From Candidatus Bathyarchaeota archaeon (GTDB taxonomy: Archaea > Thermoproteota > Bathyarchaeia > Bathyarchaeales > Bathyarchaeaceae): a DNA stretch of 5,341 nt. The notes under the pieces are model-generated. The model was not told the DNA's origin and made no database searches. It saw nothing but the letters and a program-made list of their open reading frames with translations. Shown here piece after piece: positions 4,601 to 5,341 of the stretch. The translations under genes and the position numbers were made by a program. The stretch spans positions 1-5,341 of the forward strand of contig JAOZIC010000025.1 of NCBI GenBank assembly GCA_026014605.1. Direction: 5' to 3'. The number at the start of each line of letters is the position of its first letter. The stretch's first letter is position 1.

Positions 4601-5341
4601 TCATTTTTCTCCTGCAATAACTGCTATTGTTCCCAGAAACAGGGGAATTTTCAGTAATCTTGGGATGAATTTTGAGTCACGTGTTTTCACGAATTCTACG
4701 TTGCCAATTCCCCAACTTTTTATAGTTTCAACCAACTCCTCGGGGTCGCCGTAAATTTGTTTGACCAAAAACTCGTCCTGGAACGCAAATTTTCCGCCTT
4801 TCTTAACTACCCTTAAGGCTTCGCGGATTACTTCCCGTTTGTCTTTAACGCTTGCAACTTCATGAAAAACAAAGTTGCTTACGGCAGCATCGAAATATTC
4901 GTCATCAAAAGGTAACGATGCGGCGTCAGCTTTTTGGAAAGTAACCCTGTCTGTTACTTCTGCTTTTTTTGCGTTGTTTTCACAAGTGTTTTTGGAGTAC
5001 TCCCAACGTTTTCCCCAGTAGTCAATGCCAACTACCTTTGCCTGTGGATGTTTTTGAGCAAGCTTTATTGTCAAAACACCGTTTCCGCATCCGATGTCTA
5101 ATGCTGTTCCTTTGCCGTTCCAGTCTAGATTCGATAAAACCAGTTCATACACGGAGTTCTGGATGTTTCCTCCAGAAGACGAGAACATGTAACGTGCGTA
5201 TACAAAAAATGCGGCAATAACAAACAGCAAAACAGCTGGAATCAGCAACAACGTAAACCAGTAACCAAGAACCAAAAACACAAAACCAATCATAACTGCG
5301 CCGTAGATAAGCCGTTTAGGAACCCAGTTCCCATAATCAAG
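4601..5341 (-). CDS. Membrane-anchored class I SAM-dependent methyltransferase (5' end beyond window)
   Basis: The frame holds 246 visible residues and stays open to the right edge of the window, so the true start is probably outside. Upstream of the first internal ATG (5293) the frame reads LDYGNWVPKRLIYGAV, a leader I associate with archaeal membrane methyltransferases. That ATG has no ribosome-binding site. Numbered from it, there is a hydrophobic region of one or two membrane helices (2-33, broken by P19) and then a Rossmann methyltransferase domain. Motif I is ALDIGCGNG (64-72), the acidic residue at the end of strand 2 is in VVGIDYWG (D91), the motif II/III region is ADAASLPFDDEYFDAAVSN (122-140), and ALRVVKKGGKFAFQDEF (159-175) follows. 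S-adenosylmethionine binding is well supported. The methyl acceptor is unknown; the membrane anchor hints at a lipid, quinone-like or membrane-protein target, which is inference. Confidence 0.88.
   Translation of the reverse strand, partial: LDYGNWVPKRLIYGAVMIGFVFLVLGYWFTLLLIPAVLLFVIAAFFVYARYMFSSSGGNIQNSVYELVLSNLDWNGKGTALDIGCGNGVLTIKLAQKHPQAKVVGIDYWGKRWEYSKNTCENNAKKAEVTDRVTFQKADAASLPFDDEYFDAAVSNFVFHEVASVKDKREVIREALRVVKKGGKFAFQDEFLVKQIYGDPEELVETIKSWGIGNVEFVKTRDSKFIPRLLKIPLFLGTIAVIAGEK

Noticed and set aside
1..5341. CRISPR arrays, tRNA or rRNA genes, insertion-sequence ends, toxin-antitoxin pairs
   Set aside because: I looked for these on both strands and saw no regularly spaced repeats, cloverleaf-like segments, transposase frames or paired small genes.

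Overview
The window looks like a chromosomal segment from an uncultivated archaeon. The central minus-strand block encodes ribosomal protein L15e, a COG1325/DUF54 RNA-binding protein and RNase P proteins Rpp30 and Pop5. This is the 5' part of the conserved archaeal exosome/RNase P 'superoperon'. Promoters are of the archaeal BRE/TATA type. The flanking genes are a NosD-like beta-helix protein with a PEFPSW C-terminus and a membrane-anchored methyltransferase with a YGNWVPK leader. Both resemble proteins I associate with Bathyarchaeia and some methanogens. That placement is inference; no 16S or other decisive marker is present.

Layout. 1-176: AT-rich non-coding DNA ending in a strong TATA-like stretch. 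177-452 (+): a 91-residue putative zinc-binding protein of unknown role starting at TTG. 453-613: convergent intergenic region with two hairpins, one per strand. 614-2098 (-): pop5, rpp30 and the COG1325 gene, overlapping end to start and read as one transcript from a TATA box near 2130-2139. 2099-2222: terminator of L15e plus the promoter of the COG1325-led transcript. 2223-2792 (-): L15e. Ahead of it are a leader with a possible 15-codon upstream ORF and a BRE/TATA promoter. 2889-3041: divergent intergenic region with a terminator-shaped dyad. 3042-4550 (+): secreted NosD-like beta-helix protein, visibly more AT-rich than its neighbours. 4551-4600: bidirectional terminator. 4601-5341 (-): class I SAM methyltransferase, whose reading frame is open to the window edge, so it is 5'-partial. 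No gene-free stretch exceeds about 200 bases.

How the genes work together. The minus-strand core serves translation and RNA processing. L15e is a large-subunit protein, Rpp30 and Pop5 belong to the RNase P holoenzyme that matures tRNA 5' ends, and the COG1325 protein is a predicted RNA-binding partner long linked to the exosome by gene order. The usual continuation (proteasome alpha, SBDS, Rrp4, Rrp41, Rrp42) is absent: the cluster stops after pop5 and a convergent accessory gene follows. The NosD-like and methyltransferase genes look like unrelated envelope or membrane functions. No clearly new multi-gene system is visible. The most unusual points are the putative L15e leader peptide, the near-identical repeats flanking the small zinc-protein gene, and the terminator-like dyad upstream of the NosD gene.
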